DNA of 64,000 nucleotides from an uncultured Porphyromonadaceae bacterium. GTDB taxonomy: Bacteria; Bacteroidota; Bacteroidia; Bacteroidales; Muribaculaceae. The stretch spans positions 1 through 64,000 of the forward strand of contig UQLO01000003.1 of NCBI GenBank assembly GCA_900541865.1, given 5' to 3'. Position 1 is the stretch's first letter. Every line of letters starts with the position of its first letter. Under the pieces are notes generated by a model that saw only the letters and a program-made list of their open reading frames with translations, was not told the origin of the DNA and did not search any database. Shown piece by piece: positions 44,801 to 51,996 of this stretch. The position numbers and the translations under genes were made by a program.

Positions 44801-46178
44801 CCTTGTCAATGGAGGCTTGGGCGGTGTTGTTGAAAATCTCATATTCGTGGGTTGCCGAAGATGCTTCATTGAAGGCTCTGTCGGCGTTGACCAACTGCCC
44901 CTTGACCTCGTCAAGGTGCATGGCGAGTGTGGAGAGCACCTGCGACACGCGCGCCGCGTCAAGCCCCATGTCCTTCAGAGCCGGGGCGAGTACCATAGTG
45001 GCGTTGTCAAAGTCGGACTCTTGGCCGATTTTCTGCAACGCCTCAAGGAACATCAGAAGGCCGTCCTTAGCCGATCGCTTCAGCGTTTGGTTAAGGACGT
45101 CGGCATCAAGACCTACCACTTGGGCAAACTCGTGGTTCTTGTTGGCAAGGTTCATGATCACCTTTTGGATGGCGGTTGCCGACATCTCGACCTTTTGGCC
45201 GTTTGCGTCAAGGACTGCGCCGAAGGCCAGGATTTGGGGAATGGTCAGACCGGCTTGTGAGCCGATACCTGCCATTCGCTGAGCAAACTCCACAAGGTAG
45301 GGCTTTGATGCGGTACAGTTCTGCGAGAGGACGTTGACCGTTGAGCCGACGGCAAGCATGGCGTCCTTCGTGCCCAACATTTCTTCGACTCCGAAGATGT
45401 TGGTGAGCTTGGCGATGGTTTGGGTTGCACCCGATCCAAGGTCAACAAGCGCCACGTTGATGATGTCGGCGGCTTCAACGTAGCCCTGCACATCTTCGAG
45501 GGTGTTCTTGCCGAGTCGGCCCGCCTCCTGTGCCAGGGCGTTCAGTTCCTCTCGCGGCGTTCGAGTATCCATATGCTTGAACGCCTCGTTGAGTTCCTCT
45601 ACCTTGTCGGCCGACAACCCCGTGTACTTGCGGGTGTTGGCGAGCGCCTCATCCATCTCGGCGAAGGAGTTGACCGCCTTACGTCCGGCCATTACCAGTC
45701 CTGTAATGGCCGCTCCGATGCCGAGGATGGCGGTTTGGCAGTTGTTAAGCCAAATATTCATGCGTTCCCAAAGGGATTTTTGGTTCGCCATGGCGGCGTT
45801 GAGCTTTGATATTTCGGCTTTGACTGCCCTGATTTTCTGCATGTGGGCATCCCAGGCGGCGGTGCCGCGTTGGATGCCGTTGAGCTGTTGCTGAAGGGTT
45901 TTGAGTGCCTTGTTCAACTCCTTGGGCGTGGCCTTGTCGAGGCGCCGGAGGGTTTGGTCGGCGGTGGCGGCCGAGCCTTTCATCTGTTGGATGAGTTTGT
46001 TGGTAGCGGTGAGTTCGCGCTGGAGCTTCTTCATTGAGGCTTTGTCGCCGGCAGTGGAGGCTTTGGCGAGCTGCCGTTCAAGTCGCTTCGCGTCCTTCTC
46101 GAGGGTCGCGAGCATCTTTTGGGCCTGCTTGCCGTTTACGGAAAGCACGACATTCGCCGTGGTGCTATAATTTGCCAT
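41859..46178 (-). CDS. Phage tail tape measure protein
   Basis: 1439 residues. An N-terminal coiled coil (about 20-130) precedes the TIGR01760-type core (FAEMDEALANTRKYTGLSADKVEELNEAFKHMDTRTP, then GSGATQTIAKLTNIFG), hydrophobic helices about 480-520 and 600, long Q/E/R-rich coiled coils (about 880-1180), and a late hydrophobic stretch (AAIPVVGYILAPIAAAMAVAAGAI) before GGFTPPGRKDEAVGVVHAGEWV. The length implies a tail of roughly 200 nm if the usual 0.15 nm per residue holds. It has its own phage-type promoter 50 bp upstream. Confidence 0.9.
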   Translation of the reverse strand: MANYSTTANVVLSVNGKQAQKMLATLEKDAKRLERQLAKASTAGDKASMKKLQRELTATNKLIQQMKGSAATADQTLRRLDKATPKELNKALKTLQQQLNGIQRGTAAWDAHMQKIRAVKAEISKLNAAMANQKSLWERMNIWLNNCQTAILGIGAAITGLVMAGRKAVNSFAEMDEALANTRKYTGLSADKVEELNEAFKHMDTRTPREELNALAQEAGRLGKNTLEDVQGYVEAADIINVALVDLGSGATQTIAKLTNIFGVEEMLGTKDAMLAVGSTVNVLSQNCTASKPYLVEFAQRMAGIGSQAGLTIPQILAFGAVLDANGQKVEMSATAIQKVIMNLANKNHEFAQVVGLDADVLNQTLKRSAKDGLLMFLEALQKIGQESDFDNATMVLAPALKDMGLDAARVSQVLSTLAMHLDEVKGQLVNADRAFNEASSATHEYEIFNNTAQASIDKARKRVGELAIALGEKLYPIMKHIYTSSGIFLRVLNTMVDFFLKYKREILVTVTAIAAYNAIMAVTAARTKIAAAAVSLFHGAMKLVHGIIPAVRLLFTPLINAVNYFTNGLEVNYNMQQRWRKSLEAMKFSNWVGLILAVAGAVYAVTSRINESRKAAEQAAKEAEEYKKKIKDIDEASAGYCANEIARLEALYKEATDESKATDKRREAAEKLQKLYPDYFKNLSTEEIMVGRAKNAYDQLRNSIIEVARARAAAEKITENEKELLTLEQQAPALRQKRDRDKAAHDQAVAEWENAREMESYQSYGNSTDAAAGQMVNVAPYARRVASTGETYNASEAAYQENLLKQKQLNEANEFLREKYNISAEALMEPETPDLNLGGGGGGGGTPSNTVTDKFAAEKEWREQAEASARISYATGETDYLAYTERMDEIAVQFREKQLMHTDLTETERLQITAEWREAQLKAEQKSAARSLEVENNSYNQRMAELKQFYIDGQISKETYDRRIEELELEHQQNIVNAYKEANKDRVKTENEGYEQRKAALETAHAQGLLNEELYKAQLEELERIHQANLAAIRGEEVEAERRLQDLKVQQTQRRQQEIQRLEAQYASMKKDYFGDNPQERQAKYDADFALLRVVYDREIAAAGDNAAEKLRIEEAFEKAKLALKKKYGLLAEEDTRNAMEKGVAASVEWLNSDGGKALTGSLDTLVSGMSAIFSGLSTMIQAELEIQTAAINKRYDAEISRAEGNTYQVKKLEKQKEKEIAKAKQEANRKMFAMQVIQAVAQTATNALNAYGSAAAIPVVGYILAPIAAAMAVAAGAIQIAAIKKQQQASEAQGYSEGGFTPPGRKDEAVGVVHAGEWVASQKLVNNPQTRPLLEALDYAQRTNTIGSITHADVSRRLSAPMKLAESIPSAVQPNVVVNVPTQTTDNSAIEQTLARLNERLNEPFVTVNTVAGDHGIQQAQEEYDRLMKNKAPKSKK

Positions 46179-46230
46179 ATAAAACGCCCCGTGGGCGTGG
46201 TTTAAAAGTTTAATGTTTATCAGTTTATGG

Positions 46231-46278
46231 CAAATTTACGGCACCACACCGCTCTCCCGAAAGACACCCGGCAGGGTG
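46231..46278 (-). promoter_or_regulatory. Terminator-promoter element before the tape measure gene
   Basis: Minus strand: CACCC/GGGTG hairpin (46278-46265) merges into TGTCTTTC (46266-46259), then 20 bp, then TAAATTTG (46238-46231). Leader to the tape measure start is about 50 nt. One of five elements of identical spacing. Confidence 0.7.
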
Positions 46279-46353
46279 GATTGAGGGGAAAGGGGTTTGT
46301 CAAGGGGAACGCTTGACCCGAAAAATGCGCTCGCAGAGATGTATTTTTCGGAT

Positions 46354-46483
46354 GCCGACCGCCTAACTCGCCGAGGACACCGATTTTGTACAGGTGCAAC
46401 CGTATGCAACAAAACGCTACGGCTCAGGAAGATGCCGTAGAAAAACGCAGTTTTCGGTGTTATCAGCAAGTTAGGCGGTCGGC
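46354..46483. repeat. Nested long hairpin, element A
   Basis: Outer 15-bp perfect stem starting GCCGACCGCCTAACT, middle stem ACACCGA/TCGGTGT (46377/46454), inner hairpin CTACGGC/GCCGTAG (46417/46434). About 130 nt in all, 175 bp upstream of the tape measure start. Confidence 0.75.
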
Positions 46484-47980
46484 GCAGCGGCCAAACGTCG
46501 GTGGGCATTAACGACGTTCTGGCCGCTGTAAAGGCTTCATTTTCAGACTTGTTGATAATGAAGCGTTTAGGGGTTTGTTAAGGGGCTTCCCCTTAACCAC
46601 CGTCTGTGAAGACCCCCCACCGCCCTCTCGCTCGTTTCGGCTCGCTCGCCCTCGCTCCGAGCGGAATATGCAGAGCCACCCACCGCCGACCGCCGCCGCT
46701 GAGAGCCGATTGGGCGGTCAAACGCTCGTCGTGCGTGACAAATTGGAGAGAAGCGGAAATTTGACACGCACGACACTCCGCTTTTGGCGATGTGCGGTAA
46801 TGGCGTGGCCGTGCGGAATGGAGGTGCAGGGTCAAAAGGAGCGGAGGGCACTCGGCGTGGTCAGTCAAAGTAGCTTCGACACCCCCGACTGACCGCAGGG
46901 AGGGAGAACGCTTTGTCGGCGAGCACAGGGCACCGAGCACCGGCGACAATGCGTGTGGGGTGTCGGAGCGTAAACCTTGACCGACCTGACGCGGAGTGAG
47001 CGCAGCGGTTTGACACTGAGCCGTAATGACGTAGTGCCTAAGCCGTTCCGTGCATCGGGGCGAGGGGCGGGCTATTGTGATACTGTGCAGGAGGGGTTGA
47101 TTGGGAAAGCGGCTGCGGCCTCTGCCGGGTGGGAGGAAGGTGGAGAAAGGCGATGACGCGCCGACCGTAGGCCGGAGAAGGTCTGCCTGTCCTCACGGCT
47201 CGGAGATAGTCAGCGGGAGGTGTCGGACAGACCGTAATGGCAGTGCGCCCGACAGCCGGAGCGCAGCAACGCAAGCGGAGGTGTCGGGGCAAACGCACTG
47301 CCATTTCGGGCTGAGGAGTTTGTCGCCGCAATGAACGACCCCGGCGCCAACGTGGAGTTTACGCAACATTGGCAGAGGGGGCAAAGAGAATGGAGGCGGC
47401 AATCTCCGCTCCGACACCGGGAGCGGTCGTGAGTCGCAAGTGGAGCAACGCGCAACCTGCGACCCACGAGACCTCGGAGGCGGGAGTGACGTGGGCAGAC
47501 AATCGTAGGCCGGAGAGAGGTTTGTGTAAATCGCAGTTCTCCACCTTCGGGCGGGTCATTATGCAGACGCTTTCACAATCGGCCCCGACTTCCTATGTCA
47601 GCCGGGCAACGGCTTCCTATGAAGGGCGGGAGGAGTGCGGGGCGACAGTGTCGGCGGACGTGTGAATGGAGGCCGCAGAGGCATCGCCGTCAGCGTGAGC
47701 CGGAAAGAGGAGCAAACCGGGGTGTCGGCGCAGACTTTGCGCCGACAGGGAGTTTGCGACCGAAACGGAGCCGGCGCTGTCGGACACCGACCACCGGGAG
47801 GTGTCCGACTAAGCATAGGCGCAGTGCAGGAAGCAATCTCCCGGCCCCGACTTGCCCCGGCCCGCAGGGATTTCGGGCTTGCGCTGATATTGGCGAGGAC
47901 TCGGAGGACGCAATGAGCGGTAGACTGCCGACTGCGAAGCACCGCGCTCCGGGGTGGGGATGAAAATGTGAGAGCCAACC

Positions 47981-48010
47981 AAAAGAAAAGCCGACGTTGA
48001 GCCGGCTTTC
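47981..48010 (-). terminator. Terminator of the 132-residue phage gene
   Basis: Minus strand stem AAAGCCG/CGGCTTT with 9-nt loop followed by TCTTTT, 23 bp after the stop. Confidence 0.7.
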
Positions 48011-48032
48011 TGTGTCGGGGAGGTGCAGGGGC

Positions 48033-48431
48033 TCAGAGAGCCACCTGCGACCAGCGGAGAATGGGAAAGTAGTCTTTGAGGCCGGCCTTGAAGTAGAGCC
48101 AGGCGGGGATGCGGCAGATTGACTGCCCCGGTTCGTCGGCATCGTCGATTACGTGGAGGTGGGTCTTGGAGAGCCAGAATTTGACCTCGTCGCCCTGCTC
48201 GTTGCGGAGCTTCAGGAGCTGCGCTTTCTCCGTGGCGAACTCGAAGAAGCGGTTGAGGCAGCGGAACTCCACCATTTTTGTTTTCTTGGCGGAGCCAAGC
48301 GACTTCGTCGATGACTTGGGTTCGGCGGCGACCTCCTCGGCAGTCTGCGGGGGGAACTGGGTGATTGCTTCTTCGACTACCTCGCTGACGTGAACGGGAT
48401 TCTGCTTTTTGGATGTTGATTTCTTTGCCAT
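48033..48431 (-). CDS. Phage protein of unknown function
   Basis: 132 residues from the ATG at 48431. A basic, Ser/Lys-rich N-terminus (MAKKSTSKKQNPVHVSEVV) leads to an acidic linker and a compact C-terminal part (VEFRCLNRFFEFATEKAQLLKLRNEQGDEVKFWLSKTHLHV). Not recognised. It stands alone between two hairpin tracts, has its own terminator, and shares with the gene at 58031 a leader motif ATCACCCTCAAA. Confidence 0.55.
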   Translation of the reverse strand: MAKKSTSKKQNPVHVSEVVEEAITQFPPQTAEEVAAEPKSSTKSLGSAKKTKMVEFRCLNRFFEFATEKAQLLKLRNEQGDEVKFWLSKTHLHVIDDADEPGQSICRIPAWLYFKAGLKDYFPILRWSQVAL

Positions 48432-48512
48432 TTTAGTATAGTATTTGAGGGTGATACTTGTGCCCTTAGGGCGTTTCGTTGTTTTGCGAACAAAAAGGTC
48501 ATATAGGTTTAA

Positions 48513-48638
48513 GTCGTAAGGCAAGGATTGAACGACGATTTTTTAGCTTGCGGCCAAAATTTCTCAGTGAGGAATGAACCGAGAAATTTTTGAAAAAATC
48601 TTCGGGCAACCAAGGCTTCAGCCATCCTTGACGGCGAC
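48513..48638. repeat. Nested long hairpin, element D
   Basis: Pairs from outside in: GTCG/CGAC, CAAGGAT/ATCCTTG (48522/48624), GATTTTTT/AAAAAATC (48537/48593), AAAATTTCTC/GAGAAATTTT (48556/48581). It lies 82 bp upstream of the gene starting at 48431. Confidence 0.75.
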
Positions 48639-48656
48639 GGCCTATGTGTAACTTTG
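48626..48656 (+). promoter_or_regulatory. Plus-strand promoter-like site in element D
   Basis: CCTTGAC (48626-48632), 16 bp, TAACTTTG (48649-48656). The same arrangement occurs in elements B and C. It would read into the following 450-bp non-coding tract, against the operon. Confidence 0.45.
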
Positions 48657-49111
48657 TGAAGCGAAACCTACGCAAAACGCCCAAGGGCTGACAAGTACCC
48701 CTCAAATGCGGCGCGTCCAAAATGGTTGAGAAATCACAAAAAGCGAGAAGCCAACGTCAGCGAGGTGGTCGGAGATTATGAGCAATCGTTCCTCTCGCAA
48801 GCCGGGGAGGTCGCAGACGTGCCCGCGATGTGCGGTGGAGTTCCGATACCCAACTGCGTGTTCGCTGACAGAGAAGGTTGCGGCTCGCTCCGCAATGGGC
48901 AAGGCGATAACGAGGTCGTGGCTCTCCAAGTGCCGCCGCCACAGACGATGCCGACAGGGGCAATCGTTCTGCCCCCCGTGTGGCTCGCAAGGTCGGGCTG
49001 AAAGACTACCATTCTCCGCGGTCGGGGGTGGCTCTCCCTGCACCTCCTACGCAGAAAGCCGCCAACGTTGTCGCAACGCTGACGGCTCGAACATTTTTAT
49101 TTATGAAAAGA
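48657..49111. other. Non-coding tract between phage genes
   Basis: No credible gene. Small hairpins such as TTGCGG/CCGCAA and GGGGCA/TGCCCC are present, and GCAATCGTTC recurs at 48782 and 48960. Possibly a plus-strand RNA driven from the site at 48626. Confidence 0.4.
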
Positions 49112-49567
49112 TTACAACTTTCTGCGGAAGAAGAAGTATGCTGCGCCGCAAAGGAGAAGTAGCGACGCAAGGACTATGATTGTGGCGTTCGGCGGATCAT
49201 AAACGCGAGTAGTCGCAGTATGTTCCGACGTTGCCTCTGACGAAGCGAGCTTATAGGCGAGAGTATCAAGCCTTTCGGCGTGGTCGGCGGCAAGTTTGTT
49301 CTGCTCTTTGGAGCGGACGATCTTGCCGCCAACCGCACGGATTTTGACTATCTCCGGCACCTCGGCGACTTGTCGCTCTATTGTGACGGTGAGGGTGTCA
49401 AAATTGAAATTCAGACGGCTTGCTATGCTGTCCGTTTGAATGATTGTGCGGTGTTGCGCCGACCGGGCGAGCGAGTCAACGGCCACGGCCTTTTGCGATT
49501 GAGCCTCTTTTTGCGAGCGGCACGACGCGAGCAAAAAGACGAGTGCGAGGAGCGTCAGCGACCGCAT
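49112..49567 (-). CDS. Spanin-like lipoprotein (u-spanin architecture)
   Basis: 151 residues from the ATG at 49567. A lipoprotein signal (MRSLTLLALVFLLASC) would anchor the N-terminus in the outer membrane; a charged periplasmic region with coiled-coil character (about 20-115) follows; the C-terminus is a transmembrane helix (ATIIVLASLLLLCGAAYFFF) with a basic RRKL tail for the inner membrane. A single protein with both anchors is the layout of unimolecular spanins, which fuse the two membranes in the last step of lysis. It overlaps the endolysin gene by 13 bp, as lysis genes do. Confidence 0.72.
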   Translation of the reverse strand: MRSLTLLALVFLLASCRSQKEAQSQKAVAVDSLARSAQHRTIIQTDSIASRLNFNFDTLTVTIERQVAEVPEIVKIRAVGGKIVRSKEQNKLAADHAERLDTLAYKLASSEATSEHTATTRVYDPPNATIIVLASLLLLCGAAYFFFRRKL

Positions 49568-49986
49568 AAGTCCGGCTCTTTTTGGACGTTGAACGAGGGG
49601 CAAGCCTTTGCGGCAAACTCGTTGTGGCCGTGAACGCTCGCCTTGGGGAATTGGGAGCGCAGCTCGCCAACCAATTTCACAAGCGCGGCTCTCTGAGCCG
49701 GGGTGCGAGTGTCCTTTGGCGTCTTGCCGTCGGCGGCGCAGCCTCCGATGTAGCAGATGCCTATGGAGTGGGCGTTGTGGCCGGAGGTGTGGGCGCCGAC
49801 CTGTTCCAAAGGTCGGCCCTTGTGGACGGAGCCGTCGCGATAGATAACGAAGTGATAACCGATGTCGCGCCAGCCGTTGCCTTTGGGCTTCGGCAAGGTG
49901 TGCCATTGACGGATTTGGGCAACGGTGTAATCCTTGCCCTCCGGTGTGGCGGCGCAGTGGATGATGATTTTGTCAATCTTTCTCAT
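49555..49986 (-). CDS. Endolysin, N-acetylmuramoyl-L-alanine amidase
   Basis: 143 residues, a bare Amidase_2 (T7 lysozyme-like) domain. Zinc ligands fit H10 (IIIHCAATPEG), H119 (SVHGHNEF) and C129 (KACPSFNV); GYHFVIYRDGSVHKGRP gives the conserved tyrosine and substrate strand. It cuts the MurNAc-L-Ala bond to lyse the host wall. No signal peptide, consistent with release through the holin encoded just upstream (14-bp overlap). Confidence 0.92.
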   Translation of the reverse strand: MRKIDKIIIHCAATPEGKDYTVAQIRQWHTLPKPKGNGWRDIGYHFVIYRDGSVHKGRPLEQVGAHTSGHNAHSIGICYIGGCAADGKTPKDTRTPAQRAALVKLVGELRSQFPKASVHGHNEFAAKACPSFNVQKEPDLCGR

Positions 49987-50188
49987 GGTCTTTGTATTTA
50001 TAATGGTAGTCGATGCCGAACAGAGCGCCGACGAACGTCAGCGTTTCGCCGTAGGCGATGAGCACGGAGTTGTGGATTTGGCCGGGCGGTGGAATCACAA
50101 GCCCCGCGATGAGGAGGCCACAGCCGACCGCGAGCAGCACTGCGGCGGCAATCAGTTGAATTGTAGGCTTATGCTTTTGGAGATTCAT
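49973..50188 (-). CDS. Putative holin
   Basis: 71 residues with two hydrophobic segments (about 10-32 and 43-58) separated by a PPPGQIHN turn, and a charged C-terminus (YHYKYKDHEKD). Size, topology and position directly before endolysin and spanin-like genes support a class II-type holin that opens the inner membrane. Not recognised by sequence family. Confidence 0.65.
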   Translation of the reverse strand: MNLQKHKPTIQLIAAAVLLAVGCGLLIAGLVIPPPGQIHNSVLIAYGETLTFVGALFGIDYHYKYKDHEKD

Positions 50189-50226
50189 AATGTCTTTTGG
50201 AATTTATGCGGTCGGTTGTACCTTTG
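50169..50226 (+). promoter_or_regulatory. Phage-type terminator-promoter element pointing against the operon
   Basis: TTATG/CATAA hairpin (50169-50190), TGTCTTTT (50191-50198), 20 bp, TACCTTTG (50219-50226), plus strand. Same form and spacing as the four minus-strand elements at 46231, 51528, 53563 and 57739. Confidence 0.6.
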
Positions 50227-50229
50227 TGT

Positions 50230-50465
50230 ATTGACAAGTGAAACCAAGCTAACTGACCCGGATACCTCTCAACGATGTGAAACCAAGCTAAGAAATGTGG
50301 ATACTTCCGTCGTATGCCGCGATAGCTTTCCCCGATTAAGGGCTATCCGTGCGAAGTATGCGGTTGATAGCTTTCCCCGATTAAGGGCTATCCGCGTCTA
50401 AGTTTTCAAGATAGCTTTCCCCTTTGATGTGAAACGAAAGTTTCTGTCAGAGGGCTATCTTTTTT
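50230..50465 (+). ncRNA. Candidate antisense ncRNA with repeated hairpins
   Basis: Starts just after the promoter ending at 50226 and ends in a hairpin GATAGC/GCTATC with nested GAAAC/GTTTC followed by T6 (50460-50465). It contains a 15-bp repeat GTGAAACCAAGCTAA twice (50238, 50277) and a perfect 29-bp hairpin-forming repeat GATAGCTTTCCCC(...)GGGCTATCCG twice (50321-50349, 50366-50394). No plausible reading frame with homology. It faces the 3' end of the minus-strand gene ending at 50470. Confidence 0.55.
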
Positions 50466-50482
50466 AGGGCTATCTTGAAAAC
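50402..50482. terminator. Long hairpin (element F), terminator on the plus strand
   Basis: A perfect 14-bp pair GTTTTCAAGATAGC (50402-50415) and GCTATCTTGAAAAC (50469-50482) encloses a shorter alternative stem GATAGC/GCTATC ending at 50459 with T6 after it. The two right arms compete for one left arm. The right half overlaps the last codons of the gene ending at 50470. Confidence 0.65.
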
Positions 50483-51507
50483 TTCCACATCTTTGTGTTG
50501 GGGTCGTAGACCACCGAGAACTCGGCGAGCGAGCTGACGAGGTTGGCGGGGGTGACGGCAATCTTGCCGGGGTCAAATTTCTTTGCGAAACCGATGGCGA
50601 AGCGGAACCGCAACATTCTGTGGCGCGTCTGCTTGCGGCGTTCTTCAAGAATGACGGTTGAGCGACCCCAACCCACCGAGTGCTTGCCGTCTTTTCGTGT
50701 GTGAACACGAAAGAGTGCCGTGGGCGAGGAGGAATAATCCGTGGAGCTGAGGTGTATGTCGGTTTTGGCTTGCAGCGAGAATGTCACCGTCACGCCGGAG
50801 AGATTTATGGCGTGGCGCGAGCCGTAGCAGTGCCACCCTTTGGAGTGCGGGCAATACTTTTTGTTGGCGGCATCTGTCGGGCGATAGTCCGACTTGTGGT
50901 GGTACTGGTTGCGCTTGCGTGTATGGCGGAAAAGGTATGGCACATACCCTGCGGCGATGAGCTTCTGCGCCCCGATGAGCCGCAGCTCGCCATTGACCAC
51001 TTGGCAAGCGATCTGCGAGGTGTTGATAACGTTGGTGACGGCGGTGCCGTCGCCAATGCCGAGGGTCTTCTGCATTTCGAGCAGGGCGTTTTCGAGGGTG
51101 GTGCATTGACTTTTCAAGTCGGCAACGCCCTTCTTAGCGGCGTTAAGGTCTGTGACCTGCTGCGCCCGCATGGCGCCGGCTCGTTCGGTGGTGGCCTGTT
51201 GTATGAAAAGCGTGGAGGCGACTTTCGGGATAGAGCCGTCGGCGAGATTCACCTTGCCGATGTTGGCGTAGATGTGGTTGCGGTCGCTCTGCCCCTGCGA
51301 GATAGAGGTGAGGGCGTAGCCCGCAGCCTTGAACCCATCGAGCAGGGTCTGAATCTTGGTGATTGTGTCGGAGGTTCCTGCGGTCGCGAGCAGGTCGGCG
51401 ATGCGTTGCAGGATGTAGCCGAGGCTTTCGGGAGAGATAGCGTCCTTGGCGGTAATCTTCCGAAACTCGGTGATTATGTCGGTGAGTGATTTTGTGTCAA
51501 TAGCCAT
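50470..51507 (-). CDS. Phage tail-associated protein, possible fibre
   Basis: 345 residues from the ATG at 51507 (MAIDTKSLTDIITEF); a longer frame from 51564 is disfavoured because the promoter's -7 box ends at 51528, so the earlier ATG would not be transcribed from it. N-terminal half has helices and a coiled coil (RAGAMRAQQVTDLNAAKKGVADLKSQ), the C-terminal half is beta-rich with basic clusters. This N-terminus is common in Bacteroidales prophages and I take it as a tail-tip or fibre-type protein; this is weak inference. Confidence 0.5.
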   Translation of the reverse strand: MAIDTKSLTDIITEFRKITAKDAISPESLGYILQRIADLLATAGTSDTITKIQTLLDGFKAAGYALTSISQGQSDRNHIYANIGKVNLADGSIPKVASTLFIQQATTERAGAMRAQQVTDLNAAKKGVADLKSQCTTLENALLEMQKTLGIGDGTAVTNVINTSQIACQVVNGELRLIGAQKLIAAGYVPYLFRHTRKRNQYHHKSDYRPTDAANKKYCPHSKGWHCYGSRHAINLSGVTVTFSLQAKTDIHLSSTDYSSSPTALFRVHTRKDGKHSVGWGRSTVILEERRKQTRHRMLRFRFAIGFAKKFDPGKIAVTPANLVSSLAEFSVVYDPNTKMWKFSR

Positions 51508-51527
51508 AACTATGCTGGTGTTTTCAG

Positions 51528-51574
51528 CAAAGTTATGGCTATAAATGTAGTCGCGAAAAGACACTCAGAGAGTG
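51528..51574 (-). promoter_or_regulatory. Terminator-promoter element before the 345-residue gene
   Basis: Minus strand: CACTC/GAGTG hairpin (51574-51562, over the stop codon of the upstream gene) running into TGTCTTTT (51563-51556), 20 bp, TAACTTTG (51535-51528). Leader about 17 nt. Confidence 0.7.
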
Positions 51575-51996
51575 ACTGAGCGGCGCATGAGGTCGGGGTT
51601 GAGTGCGTTGGAGATTGCGAGGGCGCAGTCGCGTCCGAGGTTGTCGGCGAAGAACTCCTGGATGTTCATCACCGAGGCGAAGTATTTGCGGCTGAACCAC
51701 CGCTTGCGCTTGCGGCGGTTGGTGTAGCCGGCGCCGAGGTCGCCCGAATTGCCGCGAGGAGTGTTGGAGCCGGTGCCGTAGTCCACGAACAGGCCGTAAG
51801 TATTGAAGGACTGCGAGAGTGTGACGGAGGTAAACTTGCCGTCGGCGTTCAGCCCCACGGCCACGGTTGAGCGGTAAAGCGCTCCCGTGTCAAAGACGTT
51901 GAGCAAGCGCATTTGCTCCTGCCAAATGCGTATCATCGTCTTGTTGAAGGCTCGAACGTACTTCTCGCGCTCGGCTTGGGGGTTATTCATATTCAT
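51565..51996 (-). CDS. HK97 gp10-like neck/tail-completion protein
   Basis: 143 residues. FDTGALYRSTVAVGL followed by YGLFVDYGTGSNTPRG is the pattern of HK97 gp10-type proteins that join head and tail or complete the tail (orientation toward the DTG-L-S and YA-x-x-VEYGT motifs). Basic cluster NRRKRKRWFSRKYF. It overlaps the upstream gene by 1 bp (TAATG type) and sits between the L7/L12-like protein and the fibre candidate. Confidence 0.65.
   Translation of the reverse strand: MNMNNPQAEREKYVRAFNKTMIRIWQEQMRLLNVFDTGALYRSTVAVGLNADGKFTSVTLSQSFNTYGLFVDYGTGSNTPRGNSGDLGAGYTNRRKRKRWFSRKYFASVMNIQEFFADNLGRDCALAISNALNPDLMRRSVTL

Larger units (their letters stand above)
46279..48032. other. Long hairpin-rich non-coding tract
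   Basis: About 1.75 kb without a credible gene; open frames on both strands are Arg/Gly/Pro-rich and lack homology. At least twelve strong inverted repeats are visible, including CCGAAAAAT/ATTTTTCGG (46318/46343), a 15-bp perfect pair (46354-46368 with 46469-46483), a 14/15-nt pair (46487/46512), GTTAAGGGG/CCCCTTAAC (46577/46589), a 17-nt pair with one mismatch (46728/46758), GGTCAGTC/GACTGACC (46859/46887), AATGGCAGTGCG/CGCACTGCCATT (47236/47294), TGTCGGCGCA/TGCGCCGACA (47723/47738) and GTCGGACACC/GGTGTCCGAC (47779/47800). It may encode a large structured RNA. Confidence 0.6.

Noticed and set aside
46575..47978. Several 70-126 codon frames in the 46-48 kb tract
   Set aside because: Arg/Gly/Pro-rich, overlapping on both strands, interrupted by perfect hairpins, no recognisable domain.
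46186..48032. Group II intron or GOLLD/ROOL RNA
   Set aside because: No intron-encoded protein, no domain V-like end that I can see, and no sequence match to remembered GOLLD/ROOL motifs; left open for a covariance search.
50321..50394. Two 29-bp palindromic repeats with a 16-bp spacer, CRISPR-like at first sight
   Set aside because: Only two full units, spacer too short, a third unit diverges, and no cas gene is near; they fit hairpins of an RNA better.
51508..51564. Upstream ATG at 51564 for the 345-residue phage protein
   Set aside because: The promoter -7 box at 51535-51528 lies downstream of it, so it would not be on that transcript.
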